Shown piece after piece: positions 8,690 to 16,674 of a DNA stretch of 64,000 nt. How positions within the stretch are numbered: position 1 is the first letter of the stretch; each line of letters opens with the position of its first letter. The notes under the pieces are model-generated. The model saw only the letters and a list, made by a program, of their open reading frames with translations, ran no database searches and was not told the origin of the DNA. Source of the stretch: Sphingomonas sp. JC676 (GTDB taxonomy: Bacteria; Pseudomonadota; Alphaproteobacteria; Sphingomonadales; Sphingomonadaceae); NCBI RefSeq assembly GCF_014489075.1, contig NZ_JACTGR010000006.1, positions 124,001 to 188,000 on the forward strand, in the 5' to 3' direction. The position numbers were made by a program, and so were the translations under genes.

Positions 8690-9565
8690 TTACGCTCCCA
8701 GATTCGCGAGCATGAGATAGGCGAGCCTGGCATTCGCCGGCGTCGGGCGGAGCGGATTGATCGCCTCGCGCTGATTGCCGGTGTTGAGCTGCGCCAGGGT
8801 GTTCTGGATCCAGTGGCGGTCGCCGCCGACCGCGCCATTGCCCAGAATCACTTCATTGTTGTCGTCGCCGATGCTGGCGCCGAAATCGTCGAGCCCCTGC
8901 GACAGCGCATCGAGCCCGTCCGAGGCCAGCCCGGTCGCGCCCGCCGAAGCGGCGCCGCGATCGAGCTTGCCCGAAAGCTTCTCGTAGATCTGGCCCAGCG
9001 TGCGCGGCTGGCCGTTCGAGGCATAGAAGATGCCGCGATTGGCGCGGGCGGCAGCGGGAAACATGCTGGCGCCGGTGCGGCCCGGATTATTCTCCATCGT
9101 GCTCAGGAACGAGCGCGCGCCGCCCAGGCCGAGGAAATGCGCCATATAGAGGTCGGTGCCGGTGGCCGGCCGATCGAGCGAGCCTTCGAGCGCGGCCTTG
9201 TTGTCCGCGGCGTGCTCGGCGGCCATCAGCGCCGAGGTCTGCGGATCGCTCCGCAGGTTGAGGATCGCCTGGCGCGTGCCGGCATCGCTGACGACGTACC
9301 GCCCGCTCGACGTGCGCGAAATGTTGTCGGCGGCCCAGCCCAGGCCGTGCTCGGCCCCGTGCTGCTTGATCACGCCAAGCCAGCTCTGGTCGATGAACTG
9401 GTAGAGGCCGGCCGCAGACGAGGTTCCGGCGCGCGCGTCGGCGCGCATGCCGCTTTCGACCTGTGCCTGGCCGAGCAGATAGTTGAAGTCCACGCCGGTC
9501 TTGCGGCTCGCCGCGGCGATCGCCGTCTGGACGCTGGCCCTGGTGTTGACCGAAACTACGCTCAT
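8690..9565 (-). CDS. Flagellar lytic transglycosylase (SLT domain)
   Basis: 291 aa with an SLT/lysozyme-like fold in the N-terminal 200 residues: VDFNYLLGQAQVESGMRADA carries the likely catalytic Glu (about residue 38), followed by AAGLYQFIDQSWLGVIKQHG. The C-terminal third is Gly/Asp rich and unassigned. No clear signal peptide is visible, so export may be through the flagellar or another route. FlgJ in this window has only the rod-binding domain, so this protein probably supplies the muralytic activity for rod insertion, as PleA/SltF do in other alphaproteobacteria. It is first in the operon with flhA and fliA, behind a strong sigma-54 promoter. Confidence 0.85.
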   Translation of the reverse strand: MSVVSVNTRASVQTAIAAASRKTGVDFNYLLGQAQVESGMRADARAGTSSAAGLYQFIDQSWLGVIKQHGAEHGLGWAADNISRTSSGRYVVSDAGTRQAILNLRSDPQTSALMAAEHAADNKAALEGSLDRPATGTDLYMAHFLGLGGARSFLSTMENNPGRTGASMFPAAARANRGIFYASNGQPRTLGQIYEKLSGKLDRGAASAGATGLASDGLDALSQGLDDFGASIGDDNNEVILGNGAVGGDRHWIQNTLAQLNTGNQREAINPLRPTPANARLAYLMLANLGA

Positions 9566-9603
9566 CGATCCCCGATCCGATTGCCCTAGGTGTGAGCGTA
9601 ATC

Positions 9604-9619
9604 AGCAAGGACCGTGCCA
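9604..9619 (-). promoter_or_regulatory. Sigma-54 promoter of the transglycosylase-flhA-fliA operon
   Basis: TGGCACGGTCCTTGCT matches the -24/-12 consensus with GG and GC separated by exactly ten bases. Predicted start near 9593, 28 bases before the transglycosylase ATG. Confidence 0.85.
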
Positions 9620-9643
9620 GTTGTGCGGTAGAGTTCGATAAAT

Positions 9644-9692
9644 GGTGGAGGGGCACGCGGCAAGCGCTTGGCAGGCCGTAATCCCCTCCACC
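9644..9692 (-). terminator. Large inverted repeat after flgN, probable terminator
   Basis: GGTGGAGGGG (9644-9653) pairs with CCCCTCCACC (9683-9692); the loop contains another perfect palindrome, CAAGCGCTTG (9661-9670). On the minus strand the stem is followed by ATTTAT. A second hairpin, CTTCCC-CCGC-GGGAAG, lies at 9694-9709 just after the flgN stop. Together they separate flgMN from the next sigma-54 promoter. Confidence 0.5.
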
Positions 9693-9712
9693 GCTTCCCC
9701 CGCGGGAAGATC

Positions 9713-10024
9713 TCAAGCGAAGGCGTAGCCTCCGGGGCGGTAGGCGGGCGCCATGTTGCCGGAAAGAAGTTGCAGGCGGCGGCGGACATTTGCCGCCATC
9801 AGGTTCACATAGATGCGGCAGGTCTCGTTGAGCCGATGCGCCTCGGCGGCGAGCTCCTTGACCTCGGCCGACGGCGCTTCGCCGTCATAGAGCGCAACGG
9901 TATCGATGCCGACCAGCTTGGCGCGCGTCGCCGCCTCGAGCGCGGGCACGTCGTTGGACTTGAGCGCGGCGATCTCGGCGTGGAGTGCCTCGATCACTTC
10001 GATCAGGGCCTCACGCCTTTGCAT
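9713..10024 (-). CDS. flgN: FlgN-like flagellar export chaperone
   Basis: A 103-aa helical protein with RREALIEVIEALHAEIAALK at the N-terminus and NLMAANVRRRLQLLSG near the C-terminus, matching the weakly conserved FlgN fold. FlgN chaperones the hook-filament junction proteins FlgK and FlgL, both encoded downstream in this window. It overlaps the end of flgM by 14 bases. The call relies heavily on the flgM partner position because FlgN sequences are poorly conserved. Confidence 0.75.
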   Translation of the reverse strand: MQRREALIEVIEALHAEIAALKSNDVPALEAATRAKLVGIDTVALYDGEAPSAEVKELAAEAHRLNETCRIYVNLMAANVRRRLQLLSGNMAPAYRPGGYAFA

Positions 10025-10304
10025 TGGGGTTCCATTCGAGCTTCAGCGCGAGCAACCGGTCGGCGATCGTCGAGGGATAGATCGGGAACCGACCGTCCTG
10101 GACCGCCTTGCGGATGCGCGCCACGCGCTCGGAATCGACGGGCGGCTGGGCCGCCATCGTCTGCGAAAGTTCTGCCGCGGCCGATTCGACCGCCTGGGGC
10201 TCGCTTGCAACCGTCTTTATCGGTGCGACGCTGGGCGCAGCGCCGACCGACACCGGGCGGCGGTCAGCGACCGTGCCTGTCTTGATGCCGATAGGGTCTA
10301 CCAT
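10011..10304 (-). CDS. flgM: Anti-sigma-28 factor FlgM
   Basis: 97-aa negative regulator that binds FliA until it is exported through the completed hook. The C-terminal half has the FlgM signature (DSERVARIRKAVQDGRFPI, IADRLLALKLEW); the N-terminus is disordered-type sequence. ATG 10304 is preceded by AAGGAAC. A longer reading frame begins at 10379, but a sigma-28 promoter lies inside it, so the shorter start is preferred. FlgM under FliA control gives the usual negative feedback loop. Confidence 0.9.
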   Translation of the reverse strand: MVDPIGIKTGTVADRRPVSVGAAPSVAPIKTVASEPQAVESAAAELSQTMAAQPPVDSERVARIRKAVQDGRFPIYPSTIADRLLALKLEWNPNAKA

Positions 10305-10339
10305 TGCCTGCGTTCCTTGAACCTGTGCCGACATTGCTA

Positions 10340-10366
10340 ATAACGGCAGGGCACGGACAAGCTTTA
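10340..10366 (-). promoter_or_regulatory. Sigma-28 (FliA) promoter of flgMN
   Basis: On the minus strand TAAA (10366-10363), a 15-base spacer, then GCCGTTAT (10347-10340): a near-perfect FliA promoter. Predicted start near 10333, about 29 bases before the flgM ATG. Confidence 0.75.
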
Positions 10367-10375
10367 ACAAAAAAA

Positions 10376-10885
10376 TCATTCCCCGAAGCCGGGCAGGCGC
10401 GCGCGGCCCTGCTCGATCGCAACCGCCTGGATCGGCTGCTTTTTATCGTCGACCTTGACGAGCAACCGGGCGCCTGGCGCGGCGTCGTTCATCGCGACGC
10501 CTTCGCGCGTGATCGAAAACCCCGACGCTCCAGCCTCGACCGTGACCGGATCGCCGCGGCGGATCACCGGCTCGGCCTTCACTGCTGGCGCGACGCGCGC
10601 GGCGGCGGGGGCTGCGACCGGCTTGGGCTGCGGCGCGGCGTTGACCGGCACATAGACCCGCCAGCCCGGCGCCATGCAGCGCACGAGCACCGCGTCCTTC
10701 GCTTCGCTCCGCCATTCGAGCTGGGGCGCCGCGCATGAAGCGAGCTTCAGCCGCGTATCGACCGGCGCGCGCGCGCCGCCGAGCTCGCCGACCTGCTTGC
10801 CGGTGAACTGCGTGACGATCGCGTCGAGGACGATGGTCGATTGGAATTCGGGCGCGGCGGCGAGGAGCGCGGCGAACAGGATCAT
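10376..10885 (-). CDS. flgA: Flagellar P-ring assembly chaperone FlgA
   Basis: 169-aa periplasmic chaperone for FlgI (P ring). A short hydrophobic leader (MILFAALLAAAPEF) is followed by a variable domain and the conserved SAF-type C-terminal half: AEPVIRRGDPVTVEAGASGF, SITREGVAMNDAAPGARLLV. Shorter than the enterobacterial form but complete in the conserved part. It ends the minus-strand transcript that begins with the stator-like pair; flgI lies in the divergent operon. Confidence 0.87.
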   Translation of the reverse strand: MILFAALLAAAPEFQSTIVLDAIVTQFTGKQVGELGGARAPVDTRLKLASCAAPQLEWRSEAKDAVLVRCMAPGWRVYVPVNAAPQPKPVAAPAAARVAPAVKAEPVIRRGDPVTVEAGASGFSITREGVAMNDAAPGARLLVKVDDKKQPIQAVAIEQGRARLPGFGE

Positions 10886-10896
10886 GGCGGACTTCC

Positions 10897-11430
10897 TTAT
10901 TGCGGTCGGGCGGCAATGGCCGGTTGCCGGGCGGCAGGGTCTTGCCGCCCCCCGTCATAGCCGAGGGTGAGGACGGTACGGCGCTGGCCGCGTCCGGTGG
11001 AAAGAAGGATCCGCTCCGGCGATATCGCCCCCGAACGGACGAGCCGCGCGGCGACGGCACGAGCACGGTCGGCGGCAAGGATGGGCCCGCTTCCGGTGAG
11101 CGGATCGACATCGCCGGGGGTGCCGTCGACTTCGCCGGTGACATGCAGCCGCGTGCGCGGATCACGCGCGGCGGCCCGTGCCCAGTCGAGCGCCGCCGAG
11201 GCATCGACGATCTCTGCCGATCCCGCCGCGAAGCCGCTCACGGCCGCGATGTCCACAGGCATCGCGACCACTGTCTCGGTGACAAAGCCGGCACGGATCT
11301 GCGCGGCGAGTGCGCGTGGATCGGTCTCGCTCGCCTTGAGGAAGACGAAGAAGCCGACGAGCAGCAGCGACAGATCGGCCAGCGTGATCAGCCAGACCGG
11401 GCGCTCGGGGCTATCGTCGTCGAAGGTCAT
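10897..11430 (-). CDS. Compact MotB-like stator protein
   Basis: 177 aa. A single membrane segment (about residues 12-31) contains the MotB-type proton-binding Asp in LADLSLLLVGFFVFL. The periplasmic part resembles a shortened OmpA-like peptidoglycan-binding domain (VTGEVDG, AADRARAVAARLVRSG, ISPERILLSTGRGQ). It lacks the long plug/linker region of the canonical MotB at 22052-23011. The start overlaps the stop of the MotA-like gene, so they form a unit. Possible roles are an alternative stator, an accessory energiser, or a regulator of basal-body assembly. The sequence does not decide between these. Confidence 0.75.
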   Translation of the reverse strand: MTFDDDSPERPVWLITLADLSLLLVGFFVFLKASETDPRALAAQIRAGFVTETVVAMPVDIAAVSGFAAGSAEIVDASAALDWARAAARDPRTRLHVTGEVDGTPGDVDPLTGSGPILAADRARAVAARLVRSGAISPERILLSTGRGQRRTVLTLGYDGGRQDPAARQPAIAARPQ

Positions 11431-12098
11431 GCCGCGATCTCGTGCAGGTCACGCCGCGCCGCCGGCTCGATTGCGCCCAATGCGGCAAGCGGCGCGGCCA
11501 GGCGTGCGCGTTCCAGCGCTTCGTGGCGTGCGCGCCGCTTGAGCCGCGTGGCGATCGGCAATGCGACCAGATTGGCGAGCAACGCGCCGTAGAGCGTGGT
11601 GAGCAAAGCCACCGCCATCGCGCCGCCGATCGCGGACGTGTCGCGCATCGAGGAGAACATCTGGACCAGCCCGATCAGCGTGCCGACCATGCCCATGGCC
11701 GGTGCGATCTCGGCCGCCCCGGACCAAACCTCACAGGCCGCGCGGTGCCGCTCCAGCCGGGCGCTTCGGTGTTGCTCGGCCAGCAATTCGATCGTCTCCG
11801 GCGTCGCACCATCGACCGCGGCGGCTACCGCGGCGGCAACATCCGGGTCGGAAATCACCGAACGATCGAGCGCGATCACGCCGTGGCGCCGGGCGATGCG
11901 GGTAAGTGCACCGATCTGGTCGAGCAAGGGTTCGGCCCGGAAGGCGCGGCGCGGCAGCACGCTGAGCGCCGCGAAGCCGCGCACCAGGTCGCGCACCGGA
12001 GTGCGCAGCACCACGACAAGCGCGGTGCCCCCGCCGACAATGGCGAACGCAAGCGGATCGATGAAAGGCGCAAGGCCGGGAAAGCTGGCAAAGTCCAT
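11427..12098 (-). CDS. MotA/TolQ/ExbB-like proton channel subunit
   Basis: 223 aa. An N-terminal membrane segment (PLAFAIVGGGTALVVVL) precedes a cytoplasmic loop. Two more segments follow: SGAAEIAPAMGMVGTLIGLV and GGAMAVALLTTLYGALLANL then VALPIATRLKRRA, with the conserved Pro/Gly pattern of MotA-ExbB channels. Start ATG 12098 begins the hydrophobic helix. The reading frame continues upstream to 12317, but a sigma-54 promoter lies there and predicts transcription starting at or one base before this ATG. No Shine-Dalgarno is present. It pairs with the MotB-like gene and lies upstream of flgA. Confidence 0.8.
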   Translation of the reverse strand: MDFASFPGLAPFIDPLAFAIVGGGTALVVVLRTPVRDLVRGFAALSVLPRRAFRAEPLLDQIGALTRIARRHGVIALDRSVISDPDVAAAVAAAVDGATPETIELLAEQHRSARLERHRAACEVWSGAAEIAPAMGMVGTLIGLVQMFSSMRDTSAIGGAMAVALLTTLYGALLANLVALPIATRLKRRARHEALERARLAAPLAALGAIEPAARRDLHEIAA

Positions 12099-12109
12099 GC
12101 GCTCGTGTG

Positions 12110-12126
12110 TGCAAGGGCCGGGCCAA
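12110..12126 (-). promoter_or_regulatory. Sigma-54 promoter of the stator-like pair and flgA
   Basis: TTGGCCCGGCCCTTGCA on the minus strand, with GG and GC ten bases apart. The -12 C is at 12111, placing transcription start at 12098-12099, on the ATG itself, so the message would be leaderless. Confidence 0.75.
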
Positions 12127-12256
12127 TTTCGGTTCGGGGGGCACGCGACAAGCCGATTGCCGGTGTGCGGCAGCCGCTTGCCGCCGACCGGCAAAACCTT
12201 GCCGCCTTTCCCCGCTTTCCCAGAGATTCCGACACTTTCGCGGCTCCCCGGGCAAA

Positions 12257-12273
12257 TTGGCACGCCCATTGCA
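12257..12273 (+). promoter_or_regulatory. Sigma-54 promoter of the flgB operon
   Basis: TTGGCACGCCCATTGCA is an essentially perfect -24/-12 promoter. Predicted start near 12284, 26 bases upstream of the flgB ATG. It is divergent from the site at 12110-12126, so one enhancer could serve both. Confidence 0.9.
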
Positions 12274-12309
12274 GAGTTTGCGCACGAACTTTTGTGCGGG
12301 AGACTGCCC

Positions 12310-12663
12310 ATGTCCAACGACAGCCTTTTCGGCGTTCACGGCGCAGCGCTCCAGCTGCGTTCGCAGCGCATGGGCCAGCTCGCGTCGAACATCGCGAACT
12401 CGTCGACCCCGGGCTACAAGGCCAAGGACATCGACTTCAATGCGGCGCTCGCGTCGATCGACGCACAGGGCGGATCGGTCGACAATGCGATCGACAGCAA
12501 CACGCTCTACCGCGTGCCGCTGCAGCCGAGCCAGGACGGCAACACCGTCGAGCTCGCCACCGAACAGACCGCCTTCGCCGAAAACGCCGTCGCCTATCAG
12601 ACCACGCTGTCGTTCCTGAACGGCCGCATCGGTCAGATCACGCGCGCACTCAGGGGAGAATGA
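12310..12663 (+). CDS. flgB: Flagellar basal-body rod protein FlgB
   Basis: Proximal rod subunit, 117 aa. The N-terminal rod motif (RMGQLASNIANSSTPGYKAK) and the family-typical length are clear. The reading frame extends upstream to 11596 only by chance; ATG 12310 fits the sigma-54 start 26 bases away and the protein family. It is first gene of the long rod-hook-ring operon and its stop overlaps the flgC start. Confidence 0.94.
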   Translation: MSNDSLFGVHGAALQLRSQRMGQLASNIANSSTPGYKAKDIDFNAALASIDAQGGSVDNAIDSNTLYRVPLQPSQDGNTVELATEQTAFAENAVAYQTTLSFLNGRIGQITRALRGE

Positions 12664-13076
12664 GCATGGGTGACCGGCCGCTTTCGATCTTCCAGGTCTC
12701 GGGCCGTGCGATGTCCGCGCAGCTCGTGCGGATGAACACCACGGCGTCGAACCTCGCCAATGCCGGCACGGTCGCATCGAGCGCCGACGCCGCCTACCGC
12801 ACGATCAAGCCGGTGTTCCGCACCGCGTTCGACGAAGCGAGCGGCATGTCGACGGTCGATGTCGAGCAGGTCGTCACCGCCGGATCGGAGCCCACCAAGC
12901 GCTACGATCCCGGCAATCCGATGGCCGACAAGGAAGGCAATGTCTGGGAGAGCGCGGTCGATGAGACCCGCGAGCTCGTCGACATGCTCGAGACCGCACG
13001 GTCGTACCAAAACAATGTCGAAGTGATGCAGACTGCCAAGCAGCTGATCACCGACACCCTCAAGCTGGGCCGCTGA
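12660..13076 (+). CDS. flgC: Flagellar basal-body rod protein FlgC
   Basis: Proximal rod subunit, 138 aa. The N-terminal motif (QLVRMNTTASNLANAGTVAS) and the C-terminal rod motif (ETRELVDMLETARSYQNNVE) are typical. The start ATG overlaps the flgB TGA; AGGGGAG precedes both this ATG and the in-frame ATG at 12666. Confidence 0.94.
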   Translation: MSMGDRPLSIFQVSGRAMSAQLVRMNTTASNLANAGTVASSADAAYRTIKPVFRTAFDEASGMSTVDVEQVVTAGSEPTKRYDPGNPMADKEGNVWESAVDETRELVDMLETARSYQNNVEVMQTAKQLITDTLKLGR

Positions 13077-13078
13077 TC

Positions 13079-13771
13079 ATGTCCGATTTCGATAGCACAC
13101 TCGCCAATCTCGGCATCAACCGCACGGGTTCGGCCGCACAGCAGGCCGCGGCGTCTTCCAATCTCGGCAAGACCAACATGGACCAGAACGACTTCCTGCA
13201 GCTGATGACCGCGCAGCTGAAGAACCAGGATCCGTTCGCGCCCGTCGACAACACCCAGATGGTCGCCCAGATGGCGCAGTTCTCGAGCCTCGCCGGCATC
13301 AACGACATGAACACCACGCTGAAGGCGATCTCGGACCGGCTCAACGGCACCTCGACCGGCGACGCGATGTCGTGGATCGGCCGCACCGTGCTGACCCCGG
13401 GCGAGACTGCCTATCCACGCACCGACGGGTCGCTCGGCGGCACGATCGAGCTCGGCGCCGACGCGACCGACGTCAACGTGTCGATCTCGGACGCCAATGG
13501 CCGCCTGCTCAAGACCGTGTCGCTCGGGCCGCAGAGCAAGGGCGCGATCGATTTCGAATGGGACGGCACCACCGATAGCGCCGATCCCGCCGGTTCGGGT
13601 CCGTTCACGATCAAGGCCGCGGCGCGCAACGCCGATGGCGGCTCGGTCAGCGCCACGCCTCTGGTGTGGTCGCCGGTCACCTCCGTCACGCTCGGCAGCG
13701 ACGGCTCGCCGATCCTCACTTTGCCCGGCCTCGGCCAGGTCCCCGTTTCCGCCGTCCGCAAGATCGGCTGA
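13079..13771 (+). CDS. flgD: Hook-capping scaffold protein FlgD
   Basis: Hook assembly cap, 230 aa. The conserved N-terminal segment (MDQNDFLQLMTAQLKNQDPF, NTQMVAQMAQFSSLAGIN) and the C-terminal FlgD Ig-like/Tudor region (GRTVLTPGETAY, ISDANGRLLKTVSLG, FEWDGT) are both recognisable. It follows flgC after two bases and precedes the hook gene it serves. Confidence 0.94.
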   Translation: MSDFDSTLANLGINRTGSAAQQAAASSNLGKTNMDQNDFLQLMTAQLKNQDPFAPVDNTQMVAQMAQFSSLAGINDMNTTLKAISDRLNGTSTGDAMSWIGRTVLTPGETAYPRTDGSLGGTIELGADATDVNVSISDANGRLLKTVSLGPQSKGAIDFEWDGTTDSADPAGSGPFTIKAAARNADGGSVSATPLVWSPVTSVTLGSDGSPILTLPGLGQVPVSAVRKIG

Positions 13772-13797
13772 CCCCACTCAAAACCGGAGTATCTTGA

Positions 13798-15102
13798 ATG
13801 TCCTTCTACACTTCCCTGAGCGGGCTGCAGGCTGCCCAGACCGACATGTCGACGATCTCGCACAACCTCGCGAACGTCTCGACCAACGGCTTCAAGCGCT
13901 CGACGACCATGTTCGCCGACGTGATCGCGTCGACCAAGGATTCGAACCCCAACCAGATGGTCGGTTCGGGCACGGTCGTGCGCTCGATCCGCCAGCAATT
14001 CAGCCAGGGCGGCTATACCCAGTCGAGCTCGGCACTCGATCTCGCGATTACCGGCGACGGCTTCTTCGCGGTGCGCTCGGATGCCGGCAGCGGCAGCATC
14101 AATTTCACCCGCAACGGCAACTTCACGGTGGATCCGGACCGCTTCGTGACCGACCAGCAGGGCAACAAGCTGCTCGTCTATCCGGTCGACGGCTCGGGCG
14201 CGGTGGTCGCGACCGGCATCGATTCGGCGATCCCGCTGCGCCTGCCCCAGACCAGCGGCACGCCCCAGGCGACCGAGAATGTCAGCTTGGCGCTCAATCT
14301 CTCGGCCAATTCGGCGATCCCCAAGGATGCCGCGCGGTTTGATGACACGCCCTATGCCTTTGATCGCTTCGATCCGGGCACCTACAACCAGTCCTCGCAG
14401 ACGACGATCTATGATGCCGGCGGCAATGCGCTGACGCTCACCAACTATTATGTGCGCGACAGCGCGCCCAGTACGGGCAACGCGACCAGCAGCTGGAAGG
14501 TCTATTCGTTCGTCGGCGACCAGCAGCTCGATTCCGATGCGACGACCGCCGGCACCCAGCCGATCACGCTCGATTTCGATGCGACCGGCCACATGACCGC
14601 GCCGACCGGCGCGACCACCTTCGGCGGCTTCCTGGCGCCCGGCGCCTCCGCCGACCAGGTGATCACGCTCGATTTCGGAACGCAGACGAGCCAGACCAGC
14701 CAGCCCTTCAGCGTCAACAACAAGACGCAGGACGGCGCAGCGGTGGGCCAGTTTGAAGGCATCACGATCGGCGACGACGGCACCGTCAACGCCAGCTTCT
14801 CGAACGGCGATCTCCAGCCGCTCGGCAAGGTGATCCTCGCCAACTTCACCAATCCCTCAGGGCTCCGCCAGCTCGGCAACTCGACCTGGGCGGCGACAGG
14901 CCTTTCGGGCGAGGCGCGCCTCGGCGAGCCCAACTCGAACGGCTTCGGCTCGCTGATGTCGGGCGCGGTCGAGCGCTCGAACGTCGACATTACCGAGGAA
15001 CTGGTCGGGCTGATCGCGGCGCAGCGCAACTTCCAGGCAAACGCCAAGGCGCTCGATACCGCGAGCCAGATCTCGCAGACCATCTTCAACATCCGCAGCT
15101 GA
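13798..15102 (+). CDS. flgE: Flagellar hook protein FlgE
   Basis: Hook subunit, 434 aa. N-terminal rod/hook motif (LSGLQAAQTDMSTISHNLAN), FlgE-specific DLAITGDGFFAV, a long variable middle domain (about residues 150-330), and C-terminal motif (DITEELVGLIAAQRNFQANA). Length is usual for alphaproteobacterial hooks. GGAG lies nine bases before the ATG. Confidence 0.96.
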   Translation: MSFYTSLSGLQAAQTDMSTISHNLANVSTNGFKRSTTMFADVIASTKDSNPNQMVGSGTVVRSIRQQFSQGGYTQSSSALDLAITGDGFFAVRSDAGSGSINFTRNGNFTVDPDRFVTDQQGNKLLVYPVDGSGAVVATGIDSAIPLRLPQTSGTPQATENVSLALNLSANSAIPKDAARFDDTPYAFDRFDPGTYNQSSQTTIYDAGGNALTLTNYYVRDSAPSTGNATSSWKVYSFVGDQQLDSDATTAGTQPITLDFDATGHMTAPTGATTFGGFLAPGASADQVITLDFGTQTSQTSQPFSVNNKTQDGAAVGQFEGITIGDDGTVNASFSNGDLQPLGKVILANFTNPSGLRQLGNSTWAATGLSGEARLGEPNSNGFGSLMSGAVERSNVDITEELVGLIAAQRNFQANAKALDTASQISQTIFNIRS

Positions 15103-15128
15103 CGCAGAAGGGCTGAGGAGAAACCACC

Positions 15129-15872
15129 ATGGACAAGCTCGTCTACACCGCGCTCTCGGGGCTTCGCAGCCAGATGTCGGCGCAATCGACGATCGCGAAC
15201 AATATCGCGAACGCATCGACGACGGGCTACCGCGCCGAGCGCGTCAATTTCGATCGCCTCATCCTGCAGGGCACCGGCTTCGAAAGCCGCGAGCTCGCGT
15301 CGGAAGAGGTCAACGATTTCGATCGCCGCGCCGGCACGCTCGTCCAGACCGGGCGCCCGCTCGACATGGCGGTGGCCGGCGACAGCTGGATGGCGGTGCA
15401 GGCCAAGGACGGCACCGAAGCCTATACGAGGCGCGGCGACTTGAACGTCGCAGCCTCGGGCGTGCTGGAAACCGGCGACGGTTTCCCGGTGATGGGGTCG
15501 GGGGGCCCCATCACCGTGCCCCCCTATCAATCGATCGCGATCGCCGGCGACGGCACCGTCACGATCGTCCCTCCCGGCGGCGATGCCAGCCAGCCCCAGG
15601 TGATCGACAAGATCAAGCTGGCGAGCACCGACGGCACCCAGACCTCCAAGGGCCTCGACAACCTGCTCCACGTGCGGGGCGGCGGCGTGCTGCCCGAGGA
15701 TCTGGACGCCAAGGTCCAGGCCGGCGCGCTCGAGCAGTCGAACGTCAATCTTACCCAGTCGCTGGTCGACATGATCGAGAACCAGCGCAGCTACGAAGTG
15801 CAGGCGAACCTGCTCAAGGAAGCCAAGACCATGGACGAGAGCGCCGCATCTTTGATGCGGATGCCCGCATAA
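15129..15872 (+). CDS. flgF: Flagellar basal-body rod protein FlgF
   Basis: Distal-proximal rod junction subunit, 247 aa. It starts DKLVYTALSGLRSQMSAQST then IANNIANASTTGYRAERVNF and ends with the rod C-terminal motif NLTQSLVDMIENQRSYEVQA. GAGGAG precedes the ATG. Placed between hook and FlgG genes as in the usual operon order. Confidence 0.93.
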   Translation: MDKLVYTALSGLRSQMSAQSTIANNIANASTTGYRAERVNFDRLILQGTGFESRELASEEVNDFDRRAGTLVQTGRPLDMAVAGDSWMAVQAKDGTEAYTRRGDLNVAASGVLETGDGFPVMGSGGPITVPPYQSIAIAGDGTVTIVPPGGDASQPQVIDKIKLASTDGTQTSKGLDNLLHVRGGGVLPEDLDAKVQAGALEQSNVNLTQSLVDMIENQRSYEVQANLLKEAKTMDESAASLMRMPA

Positions 15873-15885
15873 GGGAGTTTAGACG

Positions 15886-16674
15886 ATGGGTTCATCGGCA
15901 ATGCACATCGCGCGGACTGGGCTCGACGCCCAGGACATGCGCATGCGGGTTATCTCGAACAATCTCGCCAACGTGAACACGACCGCGTTCAAGCGCGATC
16001 GCGCCTCGTTCCAGACGCTCGCCTACCAGGTCGTGACCGCGCCCGGCGCCGCCTCGACCGCGGAGACGAAATACGCGACCGGCCTCAATCTCGGTACCGG
16101 CGTGCGCGTCCAGGGGACGAGCCGGATCGAGACCGAAGGTTCGCTCCAGACCACCGGCGCTGCGCTCGATCTCGCGCTCGACGGCGATGGCTATTTCCAG
16201 GTGCAGATGCCCGGCGGCACGCTCGGCTATACCCGCGCCGGCAATTTCTCGCGCTCGCCCGAAGGCCAGATGATCACCAGCGACGGCTATCAGGTGATGC
16301 CCGGCATCACCGTTCCCGACGGCGCGACCAACATCACGATCGGCACCGACGGCACCGTCTCCGCCACCGTGCCGGGCCAGAGCGAGGCGACCCAGATCGG
16401 CCAGATCCAGATCGCCAGCTTCCCCAATTCGGCCGGCCTCCAGGCCACCGGCGACAATTATCTGGTCGAGACCTCCGCCAGCGGCACCGCCAATCTGGGG
16501 GTGGCCGGCCAGGACGGCCGCGGCAATATCCGCCAGGGCATGCTCGAAGGCTCCAACGTCAATGTCGTCCAGGAGCTGGTCGACATGATCGAGACCCAGC
16601 GCGCCTATGAGGTCAATTCCAAGATGATCTCCGCCGCGGATGAGATGGAAAAATATGTCAATCAGAACATCTAA
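15886..16674 (+). CDS. flgG: Flagellar distal rod protein FlgG
   Basis: Distal rod subunit, 262 aa. N-terminal IARTGLDAQDMRMRVISNNL, FlgG-type GALDLALDGDGYFQVQMPGG-like segment (here AALDLALDGDGYFQVQMPGG), and C-terminal NVVQELVDMIETQRAYEVNS. The gene end overlaps flgH by 20 bases. Confidence 0.95.
   Translation: MGSSAMHIARTGLDAQDMRMRVISNNLANVNTTAFKRDRASFQTLAYQVVTAPGAASTAETKYATGLNLGTGVRVQGTSRIETEGSLQTTGAALDLALDGDGYFQVQMPGGTLGYTRAGNFSRSPEGQMITSDGYQVMPGITVPDGATNITIGTDGTVSATVPGQSEATQIGQIQIASFPNSAGLQATGDNYLVETSASGTANLGVAGQDGRGNIRQGMLEGSNVNVVQELVDMIETQRAYEVNSKMISAADEMEKYVNQNI

Noticed and set aside
6845..9589. A 914-codon plus-strand open frame across flhA and the transglycosylase gene
   Set aside because: It is antisense to two well-recognised flagellar genes, has His/Arg/Gly-rich shadow composition, and matches no family.
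10305..10379. A longer FlgM beginning at 10379
   Set aside because: The sigma-28 promoter at 10340-10366 lies inside it, and AAGGAAC directly precedes ATG 10304.
11442..12309. The upstream part of a long plus-strand frame ending at the flgC stop
   Set aside because: It runs antisense through the MotA-like gene; the real flgC starts at 12660 with a Shine-Dalgarno and family-typical N-terminus.
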